DNA from: Merluccius polli
Lineage: Eukaryota; Chordata; Actinopteri; Gadiformes; Merlucciidae
Reading direction: 5' to 3'
Assembly: GCA_030340625.1 (NCBI GenBank)
Contig: JAOPHQ010001137.1
Span: 62,001-126,000, forward strand
Length of the DNA: 64,000 bases
The position numbers and the translations under genes are program-made. Within the stretch, counting starts at the first letter, position 1. Each line of letters begins with the position of its first letter. This document shows positions 1 to 12,000 of the stretch, piece by piece. The notes beneath the pieces were generated by a model. That model worked only from the letters and a program-made list of their open reading frames with translations, was not told the DNA's origin and made no database searches.

Positions 1-200
1 TCAACCTTGCGCTCACTGTCATCTCCAAAATGCTTGAGTCACAATCTAGAAACCTTTTCCTGCGTGAATGCACGTGAACCTGAACCTAGCAGCTATGTGT
101 GAGTGTGTTATGCTATGCTAAATAGGTGACTTACTGAACACAGTGTGGGATTTCGTCTTGTTGGATGATCGCTCAGCTTTTTGGTGGGTGGTGAGCTTTG

Positions 201-203
<3 letters not shown>

Positions 204-254
<51 letters not shown>
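204..254. repeat. (TA)n microsatellite
   Basis: About 25 uninterrupted TA dinucleotides. The two minus-strand open frames across it, which read as runs of Tyr-Ile, are produced by the repeat and are not genes. Confidence 0.97.
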
Positions 255-258
<4 letters not shown>

Positions 259-446
259 AGTAGAGGTGAGGTTCGTAGGTAGATTGTAAGTGTAGAATCC
301 AAGCGCCAACCACAACTCCTGACGCTCCGGTCTTCTTCCTCTTCTCAAACAAACTAACTGGAATCCACTTTCCTAATTGAATGCCCGGCCCCTTTTCAAC
401 CTGTACCTCGGGTTTTCCCCAAAACCAGTGTCAGTGTTTTCCCTAG

Positions 447-1140
447 TTGATTGACCGTGATGTCTACCTACTACCTATCCTAAAAAGGATGCCAAACCAA
501 CAACCAAAGCCAAAAACACGTTGCCAAGACAATAACACTAACATCTCCAGACTCACTTCAATTAGCACTAATCAACATGGTGAAGCTAGCTTCTTCAAAG
601 TGAAAGCTTGCAGCTCCAAAACCAGCGAGTCTACATCCCTGCCACAAACAAAAGCCTTCAATACAGCTACTTCTCCTGATCAAATGGCCTGTGACATAGC
701 AAATATGTATGCCCTGTTGAAAGAGACATCTGGGCACAAGAGAGCAAGCTCAACACTATACAATCAGCAACGAGGGTTATGGAGGCCAAGTTAACAGACA
801 TCGTTGTGCACTTAGGCAACACAGAGTCCTGCATTGATTTTCTCAAAAATGCCAGCAAGGCGTTGAAAGCAAACTCCCCCCTTGACCACGCAAAGGAGGA
901 AGGTGGAAACTTTGCACTTCAGAAAGTTGACGACTTGGAGAACAGAAGCTGCTTCGCGAGCAATGTACTAAGTTTTCCCTGATGTATCCAGCTGTGCTCA
1001 CCTTGAGGATGACGGATGGCTGGCGTGAGTTTACTGATCCCAATAAGGCGCTGTCCTTCATCCGCTCTTTACCGCCAAAGATAATGCTCAATATGAACAC
1101 TGAAAGATTGTTTAACTCATTTTGTCCAGGAAGTCTCTAA
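447..1140 (+). pseudogene. L1-type ORF1 relic (coiled-coil plus C-terminal fragment)
   Basis: From about 720 one frame reads a coiled-coil segment that contains VMEAKLTDIVVHLGNTESC and continues to VDDLENRS, the usual end of an L1 ORF1 coiled coil just before its RNA-binding domain. After a break near 955-970 a second frame reads KFSLMYPAVLTLRMTDGWRE and then DPNKALSFIRSL, which resembles the ORF1 C-terminal domain. The RNA-recognition domain that should lie between them is missing, so this is an internally deleted copy. L1 ORF1 proteins bind LINE RNA; this copy cannot be functional. No ORF2 follows it. Confidence 0.6.
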
Positions 1141-1893
1141 ATCAGACTGTAGGCCAAGACTCCAGTGTTATATTTACCTCCAAAGGCTTTGCCTTTGGAG
1201 CAACATAATGAATCAGAACCTTTTTGTAAATTGAATTACCAAATTATTGATTATTATTGTTATAATGAAGGATTATTTACATTGGAACACTCACTGGATC
1301 CACCATATAAGCGTTTGTTTACCTTTCATGGAAGTTGATATTATTTTGATCACGTCTATTGCAGATGGCGCCCGATATAGATATTGGGCTATTGTTTTAT
1401 TCAGACCACCCAGGAAGAACCTCAGTTCACTGAACTACACTTGTGGATTTGTATTACTTTAAACCTTCCGACTGTAACAAATCACTTGGTAGTCTACATC
1501 TTTTGTAAGTTGATTGAATAACCACATTATTATGTGAAGTACGATGCATATTCGAACAATCCAGCGACAAACGTAAGGTATTTTACACTTTCATAGTGCG
1601 ATTCAAGGATTTAAAGTGCTTTATCGGATGTGTGTTTACCAGTGTTATCTAATAATGCTGCGACACTATCTGAGGCCTATTTCTTTTTTGTTATTCTTAT
1701 TTCAATTTCTGCTATAAATGGGCTTGTGGGAATGGGAAATGTGTAAAGCTATTAGTCTAGTGGATGTTTGTTTGTTATTTTCCATATTCCATGTGAACCC
1801 AATTTTCCATTTGCTTCATGTAGACCATGTAGCTTTCACTTCAGAGACAACTGAAAAAACGTAAGTGTGAAAGACACACCCACTTCTTGCTAG

Positions 1894-1970
1894 GTGTCTG
1901 TCAATAGCTCAGTGAGTAGAGAACTCCCCTGCAATGCAGAAGGTCCACGGGTCAAATCCCGCCAGGTACC
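1894..1970 (+). repeat. tRNA-like (SINE-type) module, copy 1
   Basis: Contains an A-box-like TAGCTCAGTGAGTAGAG and a B-box-like GGGTCAAATCCCG, spaced as in tRNA-derived SINEs. The anticodon arm does not fold correctly and the T loop is one base short, so it is not a working tRNA gene. A T-rich tract follows at once. Confidence 0.6.
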
Positions 1971-2145
1971 TAATGACGTGGTCCTGTTTTTTTGCTGTAT
2001 TTTAATTTTTCTTCATACATTCATATTAGTTAGTGATAGTGAATGTATTATATGATATACAGTGGATGTATTCTGTGACTGATAGTGAAGGTATTCTCTG
2101 ATAGATAGTGCCTACGTCTACAACATATTTCTATCTCCCACTATT

Positions 2146-2222
2146 GGTGTATGTCTGTTTGTAGCTCAATGGGTAGAGCACCTGAAGTTGAGGTTCACAG
2201 TTCAAACCCCACACTGACATGG
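2146..2222 (+). repeat. tRNA-like module, copy 2
   Basis: A-box-like TAGCTCAATGGGTAGAGCA and B-box-like AGTTCAAACCCC, followed by a T-rich tract as in copy 1. It is preceded by a 'cctacgtctacaacatattt' tract that recurs before copy 3. Confidence 0.55.
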
Positions 2223-2468
2223 TTGTTTTTTTTGGCTGCATTCTATGATAGTATATGTGGTGTACTATGATAGATTGCAGATGTCGTATTCTATGGTAAG
2301 ATGGTGGATAAGGTATTCTATGATAGATTGTGTATGTGGTAATCTATGATAGATGATGGATGTATTCTATGATAGTGGATGTGGTACTCTGTGACAGGGT
2401 GTTTTTCAATGATAGATAGATGTTTCTATGATATATAGTGGATGTATTCTTATTCTATGATAGATGGC

Positions 2469-2575
2469 GCCTACTTTTACAATATATTTTCATCTCCACC
2501 TGTTTGGTACATGTCCGTCAAGCACTCACCTGCAATGCAGAAGGTCTACAGTTCTATTCCCATCATGTACCTAAT
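2469..2575 (+). repeat. tRNA-like module, copy 3 (degenerate) with its leader
   Basis: The leader 'cctacttttacaatatattt' repeats the leader of copy 2. The core shares 'acctgcaatgcagaaggtc' with copy 1 (one base apart), but most of the A box is deleted. The three copies with their 'ctatgatagat' filler form a head-to-tail array of about 300-bp units. Confidence 0.5.
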
Positions 2576-2734
2576 ATGGTCTGAATAAAACGTGGTCTGT
2601 GGTCTACAACCTCCTTTAACACACATGGTTCAAGGATATGAAACAAAGCTAACTTTGGGGCAGTCTATATTAAAGCTACTTACAGCCTGGTCTGGAGAAA
2701 TTGCATGAAACAAGAGCACAATAGTCAATGGTTG

Positions 2735-3130
2735 ACTAGTTCCAGCAATAGGGGCGCTTTGGCCTCATAGGGGGCACTATCTCACCGATTGTCACTGATT
2801 TCCCCATTACCTTAATTTTCTAACTTTTTCCCACATCTAGAAACACTTATAGCTCACTCGCCCTGACTAAAACAACATATTTGTATCCCCAAACAAATAT
2901 GTCTGCAAAAAGTTTGGTCCAATTTCGGCCATAGGGGTGCCCTATAATTTGCAGTCAAAGATAAACGCTCAGCCCTCACCGCACCGATCAATGAAAATGT
3001 CAGAAACTTGGTATGTAAGCCTTATTTGATAGCATTTTTGACCTCTTTGACCCATACGGTCAGTCTGGATAGATTTTTCTGTACAGTGAAACTTTTTGGA
3101 AAACTTCACAATTCTTCTAAATAACCACCG
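2735..3130. repeat. dispersed fish repeat, unclassified
   Basis: Contains 'aggggcgctttggcctcatagg' type text and 'gacctctttgacccata', which recurs in similar form near 26787 and 37700. This is the interior of a repeat seen several times in the window. No coding capacity was found. Confidence 0.4.
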
Positions 3131-3244
3131 GTCAGATTTACACCAAACTTACTACACATGCTCTATGGACGTGTCTGATGAAAAATTATTCAGGGTTTTT
3201 AAAAATTAAAAAAAATGCATATATCCATACATTTACATTGGCAA

Positions 3245-4240
3245 ACATTATTCTATTAAACCAAATACAAAGAAACCCCTGTTCGACTGCCTTGACGACA
3301 TAAAATCCTGGATGTGCAAAAATGTTCTTAGGCTTGATGACAATAAAATTGAGATTGTTCTAGTCTGCCCCCCTGACAACATTAATGATATCTGTACATC
3401 CCTTGGACCATTATCTTCCTTCACTAATCACATGTAAAAAACCCAAAGTCAAACCGTGTGTTTGACTTTGCCCTTAAATTTGGCAGATCAACTCTGTTGT
3501 AAAGGGAAGCTTTATCCAACTCAGAGTTAGCTAAAATCAAGTCCTTTCTCTCTGTCCATGATCTAGAGAACATAATTAATGCTGTCATTTCATCCCAGCT
3601 GGATGACTGCAACTCACTTTACACAGGAGTTGCTAGCTCCTCCCTCTCCCAGCTGCAGCTTGTCCAGAATGCCACTGCTAGACTCCTGACTGGCACCTGT
3701 AAGTGGGACCACATCATCCCCATACTGGCCTCCCTTCATTGACTCCCAGTCAGATTTATAATTGATTTTAAAGTTGTATTATTTGTTTTTAAAGCCCTGA
3801 ATGGACTGGTATCACCTTACATCTCTCCTATGCCCCCATTCCACTTCTCGGTCACTTAGATCCTCTGTCCGTGAGCCCGACTGAAGCCCAGTGATCGTGC
3901 TTTTTCTGCTGCCCCTAAACTGTGGAATAGCCTTCTCTTCCCTGTTAGGGCTGCCCCTTCTTTGGACACATTTAAATCCAGATTAAAAACATAACTTTGC
4001 TCCCTGGCCTTTGAATCTTCTGCTCTGTGTGATTTGTCTGTTATATGTTATGCTGTTTAAACTCGCATGCTGTTAACTCACATGCTTTGTATCTTTTTTC
4101 GTTCTGCATATTATGCACATCTTTTTATCTTCTGTTCTCTGTTATTGTCGGTCTGTTATATTTTATGCTGTTTTAACTCACATGCTGTACAGCACTTTGG
4201 TCAACTCTGGTTGTTTTAAATGTGCTTTATAAAAAAAAAA
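3245..4240 (+). pseudogene. L2-like LINE, 3' fragment of the RT ORF plus 3' UTR
   Basis: Translations in several frames give the C-terminal part of an L2-clade reverse transcriptase: LDDIKSWMCKNVLRLDDNK, then SSQLDDCNSLYTGV-like text, LQLVQNATARLLTGTC, and the FKALNGL motif (about 3795), ending near 4020 in FKSRLKT-like text. The 3' UTR ends with a 'cagcactttggtcaactctgg' and 'aaatgtgctttata' hairpin typical of L2 tails. Frameshifts and stops are frequent. The copy is 5' truncated, with no catalytic RT motifs. Confidence 0.75.
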
Positions 4241-4317
4241 TACTTGACTTCAATGCACCCTTTGGAAATGTAATACCTACAGCAAATTTAAGTTACATTT
4301 AAGACAATTTATGATTT

Positions 4318-4800
4318 TAATTTCCATTATTTTATTTTAAGACCTTTTAAGAGGTCGCAGGAACCCTTGTCTGGTAGACTTTACCGGTGCATCCGGGCAT
4401 GGACTACCAGACTCGCATAGTTTTTCCCCCCAGGTCATCAGGCTTCTTAACCAGCCACTTTAATCACCACAATTCAATGTTCATATTCATCGGCACTCCT
4501 ACACTTTATATTTATGATATTTAATAATAATATTCCCATTGGCCATATTCCCCATCCTTACGGTCTCTGGACCTGCTGCTAGTCTTTTTTACTGTTATGT
4601 ATATTTTTGTTATTTTTGCCCTTTTCTTTGATAGTTTTGCCCGTTTCTGACTTTTTTTTATAATTTTTGTATGCTTACTACATAGTTGTTGCTGCCATGT
4701 CCTAAGCATTTCACTTTTCATTTCATTTCACTGAATGACCCTGTGTTATACATTTGATAAATAAAAACACTGACTTTGATCTAAAACACTGACTTTGATC
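4318..4800 (+). mobile_element. non-LTR retrotransposon 3' end (clade not assigned)
   Basis: A degenerate C-terminus (PQVIRLLN-like text near 4430) is followed by a 3' UTR. The end carries a duplicated 20-bp tail, 'aaaacactgactttgatct' twice in tandem at about 4765-4800, as left by slippage at LINE 3' ends. Confidence 0.5.
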
Positions 4801-5981
4801 TGATATGCCACGATATACTGTACATTCACAAGTAAATTTGCATTCATGTCAATAACATTTTAATTGAGGTTAGTTAACATGTGCTAACTAACAAAGATTC
4901 TTGATCTTCCAAGGAGAAGCACCAATAACAGTCTTCCAGGTCTGTTTGTCAGGACTGCTACATAGCAAACATTAACACAGTATACATGTTTTGATGTTGT
5001 GTCTAATATGTTGCTTGTTTTAAGTTTATGAATCTGTCTCAATACTTGTGTTAGCAGTCATGGCTAACTCGCTGGAAACCTCTCTTAGTGTAAAGTTATC
5101 TCTTCCAATTAGTTTATTTTCTTTTTACAAATCCTTCATCCCTCTGTAATGCTATCCTTTATCTTCTTTTTCTGTCCCAAGTTTCTAATTTCTCTTTAAC
5201 ACATTTGTTCTTTGATTTTTTTTGCTCGCGCTGTCCATGGCTGCTCACTTGTCCATTCATGGTAGAGAGAGAGATGTCACCTACATTGTCTTTCTTTAGG
5301 CAGTCAACAAATTATGAACAGTCTAGAAAGGCTACTGGCATTGTGCAAATAGCATGGGCTAATATTTCTCTCTTCAATTTTTTGTTTGTTTTAGTTTTTT
5401 CATGTACAAGTATCAAAATAATTGTCTTGTATATATAAATATATTGTTTTGTATTTGTTAATCAAAAATGTCAATACATGCTAATCAGAAAAAAATGTGC
5501 TGTCTTGAATGAATGGTGGCTTTATGTGAAATAAAAAATTGTGCAGTTCTCCAATTTTCTAAGCACTTGATATTTCTAGAGGAGGAGACTATTATTAAAT
5601 CAAGTCAAAAGTTGTGTTTAGCTTTGTGTGTCATATTTGTGTTGAAGCATGCATTTCACCCATAAAGGTTGTTTTTTTTACTTTGTGCATTTAGGTTGAG
5701 ATTGTGACCATGAATCAGAACAATCCATAGCAGTACAATTTAACCAACTACATCACTTTTCATCCAAGTTGTTTTAGGGTTTGGTTTTCCTTTAAAAAAA
5801 TTTTTTTTTATATAAACGCTATCTCATTTTAAGTTAAGTAAAAAATGTCATTCCTTACAATCACAATTTTAAAGGTATATGTACAACAATTAAATGTGCA
5901 TTGCAATAATACATAGCACATACACATTATGAATGGTTTCAATGACACGCCAACATTTGCATGGGTGTGTTTGTCTTACAG

Positions 5982-6065
5982 AACTCTCTTGGCCTTGGGG
6001 TGTCACGTCGGACTGGTGGATGAACATGCCATAGAGAAAGTCAACAGCCTTAAACTTTCCGCAAC
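5982..6065 (+). CDS. ryr2: ryr2 exon 1 of window (end of RyR repeat 1)
   Basis: Preceded by 'tgtcttacag' and followed by 'gtaagt'. Enters in phase 2 (one base completes a codon), leaves in phase 2. Reads TLLALGCHVGLVDEHAIEKV and then the linker to the next RyR repeat. 84 nt. Confidence 0.95.
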
Positions 6066-9000
6066 GTAAGTCCTCTTAACTTGAAAAACATTAACATATT
6101 ACAATAACATTAATACAAAATATATGAAATCAGCTAGTCAAATCAATCTGATTAAAAACCAAAAAGTCCTCCTTAAAGTAAAAATCCTGACGATTTTCAT
6201 GTAAATAAATGTCTGTTAAGTCACTATCGCCGAGTGAGGTAACACAATGGTGATTGAGCCTATGGGCCACTGATGAAAGCCCTTGCATTTGCAGTATTAT
6301 GAATGTTACAAACTGGATGTCGGTGGTGACACATCTGCAATTACCGCTTATTGCCATAAATGTCGCCAAAGAGAACAAAATGGAATTCTTCGAGATTGCC
6401 ACTTTAACTAGAGTAACATATGAACATATTATAATAACATATTATAAAAACAAATATGAAATCAACTAGTCAAAATGATTGTGATTTACAAACCAAAAAA
6501 AGAAAATTGAAATTCAATCTTACACACAAACCGACACACACACATGAAAGTAAAGTATGACAGCTGTTATTATGTTTACAACAGTACCATGTGTGAGTGG
6601 CACATGTCAGTAAACCTTGGTACTACATGCATTGGTGTGGAACTGGATCATTTCATATAACACCAAGTGAAGAACATAACACTGAATGTTTCCGTGTTGT
6701 GCAGCTATGAGTTGACCAGCAGCTATAAGCCGGCTCCCTTGGATTTGAGCCACGTTAAACTGGCATCGACACAGGAAGCCATGGTGGACAAACTGGCAGA
6801 GAACGCACACAATGTCTGGGCACGAGATCGCATAGGCCAAGGTTGGACTTATGGCATTCAACAGGTATGGTCTCTTTTCATCTTTTCAAGTATACAGGTA
6901 GCCTACACAATATGGCCCTGTTAACACGAGAAATATTTAGATTCTACAGCCATTTTTGAATTTCGATTGTATCTAGATTATAGAACTCCAAAAAAACTAT
7001 CTAGATAAAAAAACGTACAAATCTTTTTACATAATGGAACAATAGTTAGGTTAGGTTTGTACCACATCCATGGTTTGCATCATCTCTGAGAATTGGCGGA
7101 GAAATAGCGACCAGTTTACGTTGCTTTGGATAATGCCACAAATCATTTAATTAGTTGAGCTTGTGACTTGACAACGCTTCTGCAAGGAACTGTCTAGATC
7201 AGTGGTTCCCTATCTGTGGGGCGCGGCCCTCTAGTGGGGCGCGGAGGTACTGCAGGTGGGGCGCGAGAGGCCTTTCAATTGAAAAAAAAAATCATGAAAA
7301 AAAATACAAATCATGACGGATTACTAAAAGGGATCGAATGGTTCAAGTTTTAAATGTTCAATGTATTTAGGCCTACCTGTCATTTATGAATGAAGAAATG
7401 TTGAATATATGTATGAATAATAAATGTTCAATGTATGAACCTGTCATTTATGAGTGAAGCAATGTTGAATTTATGCCATGTAGTGTCCTTGAGTAGACGC
7501 TAGTAGACACTTCGCTCTTCGCTCTCCCCTCTTACTTTCTTACTTTTCTTTTTTTCCTATTGTAATCCTGTCCTTTTGCTACAAAATTTATGGAAAGCGG
7601 GTCCTGGATACTTCTAAATCACTGGGAGCTTAATTGATGAAAGTATCTGAAGGCTGCCACTATTATTTAAACCCTTTTTACTTCATGAGTGTGGCCTATC
7701 AGCAGCATAAGCCTGCACTATACTGACTGGGTTTGTGGAGCTCAGCTAAGCTAAGCTAATTAGCAACAAGATGCCTCCCTTTTCCACGGATGACTACTAC
7801 AAACTTCTCCAGAAGATAGCAGTACTGGAGACGAAAATTCTGCGACTCGAAGTCAACGTGGAGGTAAATGGTCAATATGGGAATGAAACCACTCTACCGA
7901 TGACCCAAATCAGTGGAAAGGAGCAGGCTAACAGACAAATGCTTTGTGCAAAGCCAAAGCAAAATTCATGTAAAGATAAATCGCCTCCCTCAGATATGGG
8001 AAGACGGTTAACAGGCAGAACCCAGCACCTGGAGACTCGTGATGATACTGAGTGGCCTGCACTGCCATCACACAGGAGGGTCTCTTCAACCCCAGTACCA
8101 AGGAGAAAACAGCCGTGGAATGTGGCTAAAACAAAAAGAAAGAGCAAACCGACCAAAGACACAGGGATTCTACTAGAGAACAGATTTGCTCCACTTTTAC
8201 AAGACCCTGACTCCCCAAAAGAAAGGTCATCTTCCAGCACCGGAGAAAGGTATGAGGCTAAATCATATACTAAAAGGCTGCAGAAAGAGCTAACCACTGG
8301 GCCTCAAACGCTGATAGTAGGTGACGGAGCTGTGAATGAGACAAAACACTTTTTCAGCAAAAACACCAAAGTTTTACCAATGATATGGTGTCCGATATCT
8401 CAGAGAAAATTCTGGAAATCACTGCTGAGCATCCGACAGTGAAATCTCTCGTCATTCATACAGGAGCACTTGATGTTGTCAAGCAACAATCAGAGGTATT
8501 GAAACGGGATTTTAATGATCTGCTGAACAAAGTTCGATGTCTGAATACTGAGGTGTTTATCAGTGGACCTCTACCAACAGTTCGGCGAGGAGACGAGAGA
8601 TTCAGCAGGCTGTTGATGCTAAAGAGATGGCTCAAAGATACGTGTGCTGCTCAATCAGTGAATTGTATTGACAATTTCAACATTTTTTGGGAATGCAGAC
8701 ACCTCTTTGAGGCATATGGATTTTGCCTTAAGAAGTCAGGAGTACAGCTGTTAAGCTACAACATTTTTGATTTTTTGCGTCAGTCACCAGCAGCCCCTGC
8801 CAAGGACAAGAGGCGAGACAATCCAAAACAACAGATAAGACAGCCTTCTGGAGAAAAATTGCTACCGCCTGAGATAAGGATTTGCCATGAAGGACAGCAC
8901 ACCGAGAGAGAGGCTTTAACATCATCATCCTTACCCCAACACGAGGAGTTTCCCCCAGCCCCAACAGCCCAACATGAGGAGTCTACCCCAGCCCCAACAA

Positions 9001-12000
9001 CCCAACAGGAGGAATCTCCCCCAGCCCCAACAGCCCAACAAGTGGAGTCTCCCCCAGCCCCACCAGGAGACTCCCAACTTTCACCCACCGGGACCCCATC
9101 CAGCCTTTCATTCTCTCCACGCAGTCCGGATTCCCCATTCCCCCATTTTCTGGATTTCCAACTCAAACCACGCCCAAATCCCATTTTTTCTCCCCTAAAT
9201 CCCCCTCCTCGTCCAGCCCCTCCCATTCCACCACGCTGGAAAACACCATCACCCAAACGTCACAGAGCCCCCCCACCTCCTCTGACTCAGATAATCTGTG
9301 AGTCAGACTGATACGTGCCGGGTCCAGGCTGCAATACTGATACCAATAATGTTCTCCCCCAGGAAAAGGCCCTATGGAGTTCAGATAGCCTTCTCAATCC
9401 CTGTGATGACAGGTAACAGAAGATTGGTTAAACCGGTGAGAAATAAAAAGGGTAAATCTGCCAATTTATTAAGTATAGCATGTCAACCTCGAAATATACC
9501 AGTGTCTCCTGCTATCTCCACAAGATTAGCTCTACTCAATATCAGATCACTAGTCAACAAATCACTGTTAGTTAATGACGTCATTATGACCTACGATCTA
9601 GATTTTTTACTTAGTGAAACATGGCTGACTGAAGGTAGCTGTTGTGCTATTCTCAATGAGGCAGCACCAACAAATTTCAGTTTTATGAACAAGTGTCGAA
9701 CTGGTAAGAAAGGCGGGGGAGTTGCTGCCATCTTTAAATCTGTATTTCAGTGCAAGGAAATTACGTTAGGTGATTTTAGCTCTTTTGAATATCTCTGTTT
9801 TTTACTAAAAGGTTATCCAAAAGTCCTTTTTTTAATCATTTATAGACCTCCAAGATGCTCAGGAAAATTCATTGATGAGTTTGCTGAACTGCTGTCAGTT
9901 ATCTGCATTGATTACAACTTTTTTATCATAACAGGGGATTTTAACATTCACGTAGACAATAACATGGACAGTAATGCCAAAAAACTCTTTGCTCTACTTG
10001 ACACTTTTGGCCTCTTGCAACATGTGAAAGGGCCCACACACACTCGAGGCCACACTCTGGATCTGGTTATCTCTAAAGGTGTTAACATTTCTTCTGTTGA
10101 TGTTAAGGACTTGGCTCTTTCTGATCATTTCTGTGTGTTCTTTGACTTACAGATCATTCCAAATGTTCAGTTAACCTCTGTGTCTGTTAAGAGAAAGTAC
10201 ATAAATGAGAATACCAGTGCAAAGTTTATGGAGGCTATAGCTATGTCACCAACTGTGAGTGCAGAGTCAGTTGATGAACTCCTAGATCAATTTAACTGGA
10301 AAATCTCAAATGTCATGGATGCTGTTGCACCTATTAAAAATAAGACAACCTTGGAAAAGAAAGAAAACACCATGGAGGAACACTATGATGGTAAAGGCTT
10401 TAAAAACAGAATGCAGGAAAGCAGAGTGTAAGTGGAGAAAAACTAAACTTCAAATTCACCATGACCTCTACAAAATAAGTCTTTGTAATTTTAACTATGA
10501 GTTACTCAAGGCTAGACAGCGACACTTTTCTGAAATTATTAATAAGAACATCAACAACACTCGCACTCTATTTGCTATGGTTGATAAGCTGACAAACCCC
10601 CCTAAACAGATAGCTCCAAAACTCCTTTCCACAGCAAAATGCAATGAATTTGCTTGCTTTTTCAGTGAAAAAATCCAGTCCATAAGGTTAAATATTAACA
10701 CAAATCAACAAAACAATAAAATAACGCAATCCCTAAGACCTCCCAGGAATAACTCAACTGCAATGTCAGAATTTAATACAGTTGACCAAACAACCATAGA
10801 GGAAACAGTTCAGCATCTAAAACCATCAACATGCTGTCTTAACACAATGCCATCAGACTTTTTGAAAACTATTGTGAACTCTGTCCAAATAGATTTGCGA
10901 CAAATACTAAATAGCTCACTGCAATCGGGCACGTTTCCTAAATCCCTAAAAGTAGCTGCCATTAAGCCACTCTTAAAAAAGAGATCGCTGGATGCTTCCA
11001 TGTTAACCAACTACAGACCTATCTCAAATCTTCCTTTTATAGCCAAGATCGTTAAGAAAGTGGTTTTTAATCAACTCAGCAATTTCTTGAATTCCAGTGG
11101 CCTTTTCGACAAATTTCAATCAGGCTTCTGACCTCACCACAGTACAAACAGCTCTTATTAGAGTGTTAAATGATATTAGGTTAAACACTGACTCAGGCAA
11201 GGTGTCAGTTCTGGTCCTGTTGGATCTCAGTGCTGCATTTGACACTGTGGATCACAGTATATTGTTGAACAGGTTGGAAACTTGGGCAGGACTCAGCGGA
11301 ACAGTCCTAGAATGGTTCAGGTCCTACTTGGAAGAGCGGAGTTATTTTGTGACCATTGGAAGTTATGAATCCAATCGAATGGCTATGACGTGGAGTTCCT
11401 CAGGGGTCAGTTCTTGGACCCCTTCTGTTCAGTCTATATATGCTGCCTTTGGGTCAAGTTCTGCAGAACTCTAATGTAGACTATCACAGTTATGCAGATG
11501 ACACGCAGATATACATAGCACTGTCCTCAGTCCAATACAGTCATTGTGTCACTGTTTAGAGCATGTAACAAATTGGATGAACCAAACTTTCCTTCAATTA
11601 AATCAGGACAAAACTGAGGTAATTGTGTTTGGCAATAAAGAGAAGAGGATTGCCGTCAGTAAACATCTCGAGTCACTCTCTCTAAAAACTAGGGACCAAG
11701 TCAGAAACCTTGGCGTGCTGATACTCAGATTTGACCTTCAGCAGTCATATCAAATCCATCACCAAAACAGCCTTCTATCAGCTTAAGAACATATCCAGAA
11801 TGAAGGGTTTTATGTCTCAAACAGACCAGGAGAAGTTGATTCATGCTTTCATCTCCAGTAGACTCGACTACTGTAACGGTCTTCTGACTGGACTCCCACA
11901 AAAAAGCATTAAACAGCTGCAGCTCATTCAGAATGCTGCAGCTCGAGTTTTAACCAGAACAAAGAGATCAGAGCACATTACTCCAGTTCTAAAGTATTTA

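Larger units (their letters stand above)
1..5981 (+). other. ryr2 upstream intron (partial)
   Basis: No ryr2 exon is visible before 5982. The expected preceding exon, which would end in the RyR-repeat-1 text just before TLLALGCHVG, is absent, so this is intron. It holds a TA microsatellite, an L1-type ORF1 relic, three tRNA-like modules and two LINE 3' ends, listed separately. From about 4801 to 5981 I see only AT-rich sequence without a recognisable element. Confidence 0.75.

Noticed and set aside
108..348. Two minus-strand open frames with long Tyr-Ile runs
   Set aside because: They are translations of the TA microsatellite at 204-254.
1894..1970. A functional tRNA gene
   Set aside because: The anticodon stem does not pair and the T loop is short; the sequence is repeated in degenerate copies, which fits a SINE.
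8780..9256. Glycine-rich minus-strand protein
   Set aside because: It is the antisense shadow of the proline-rich tail of the LINE ORF1.
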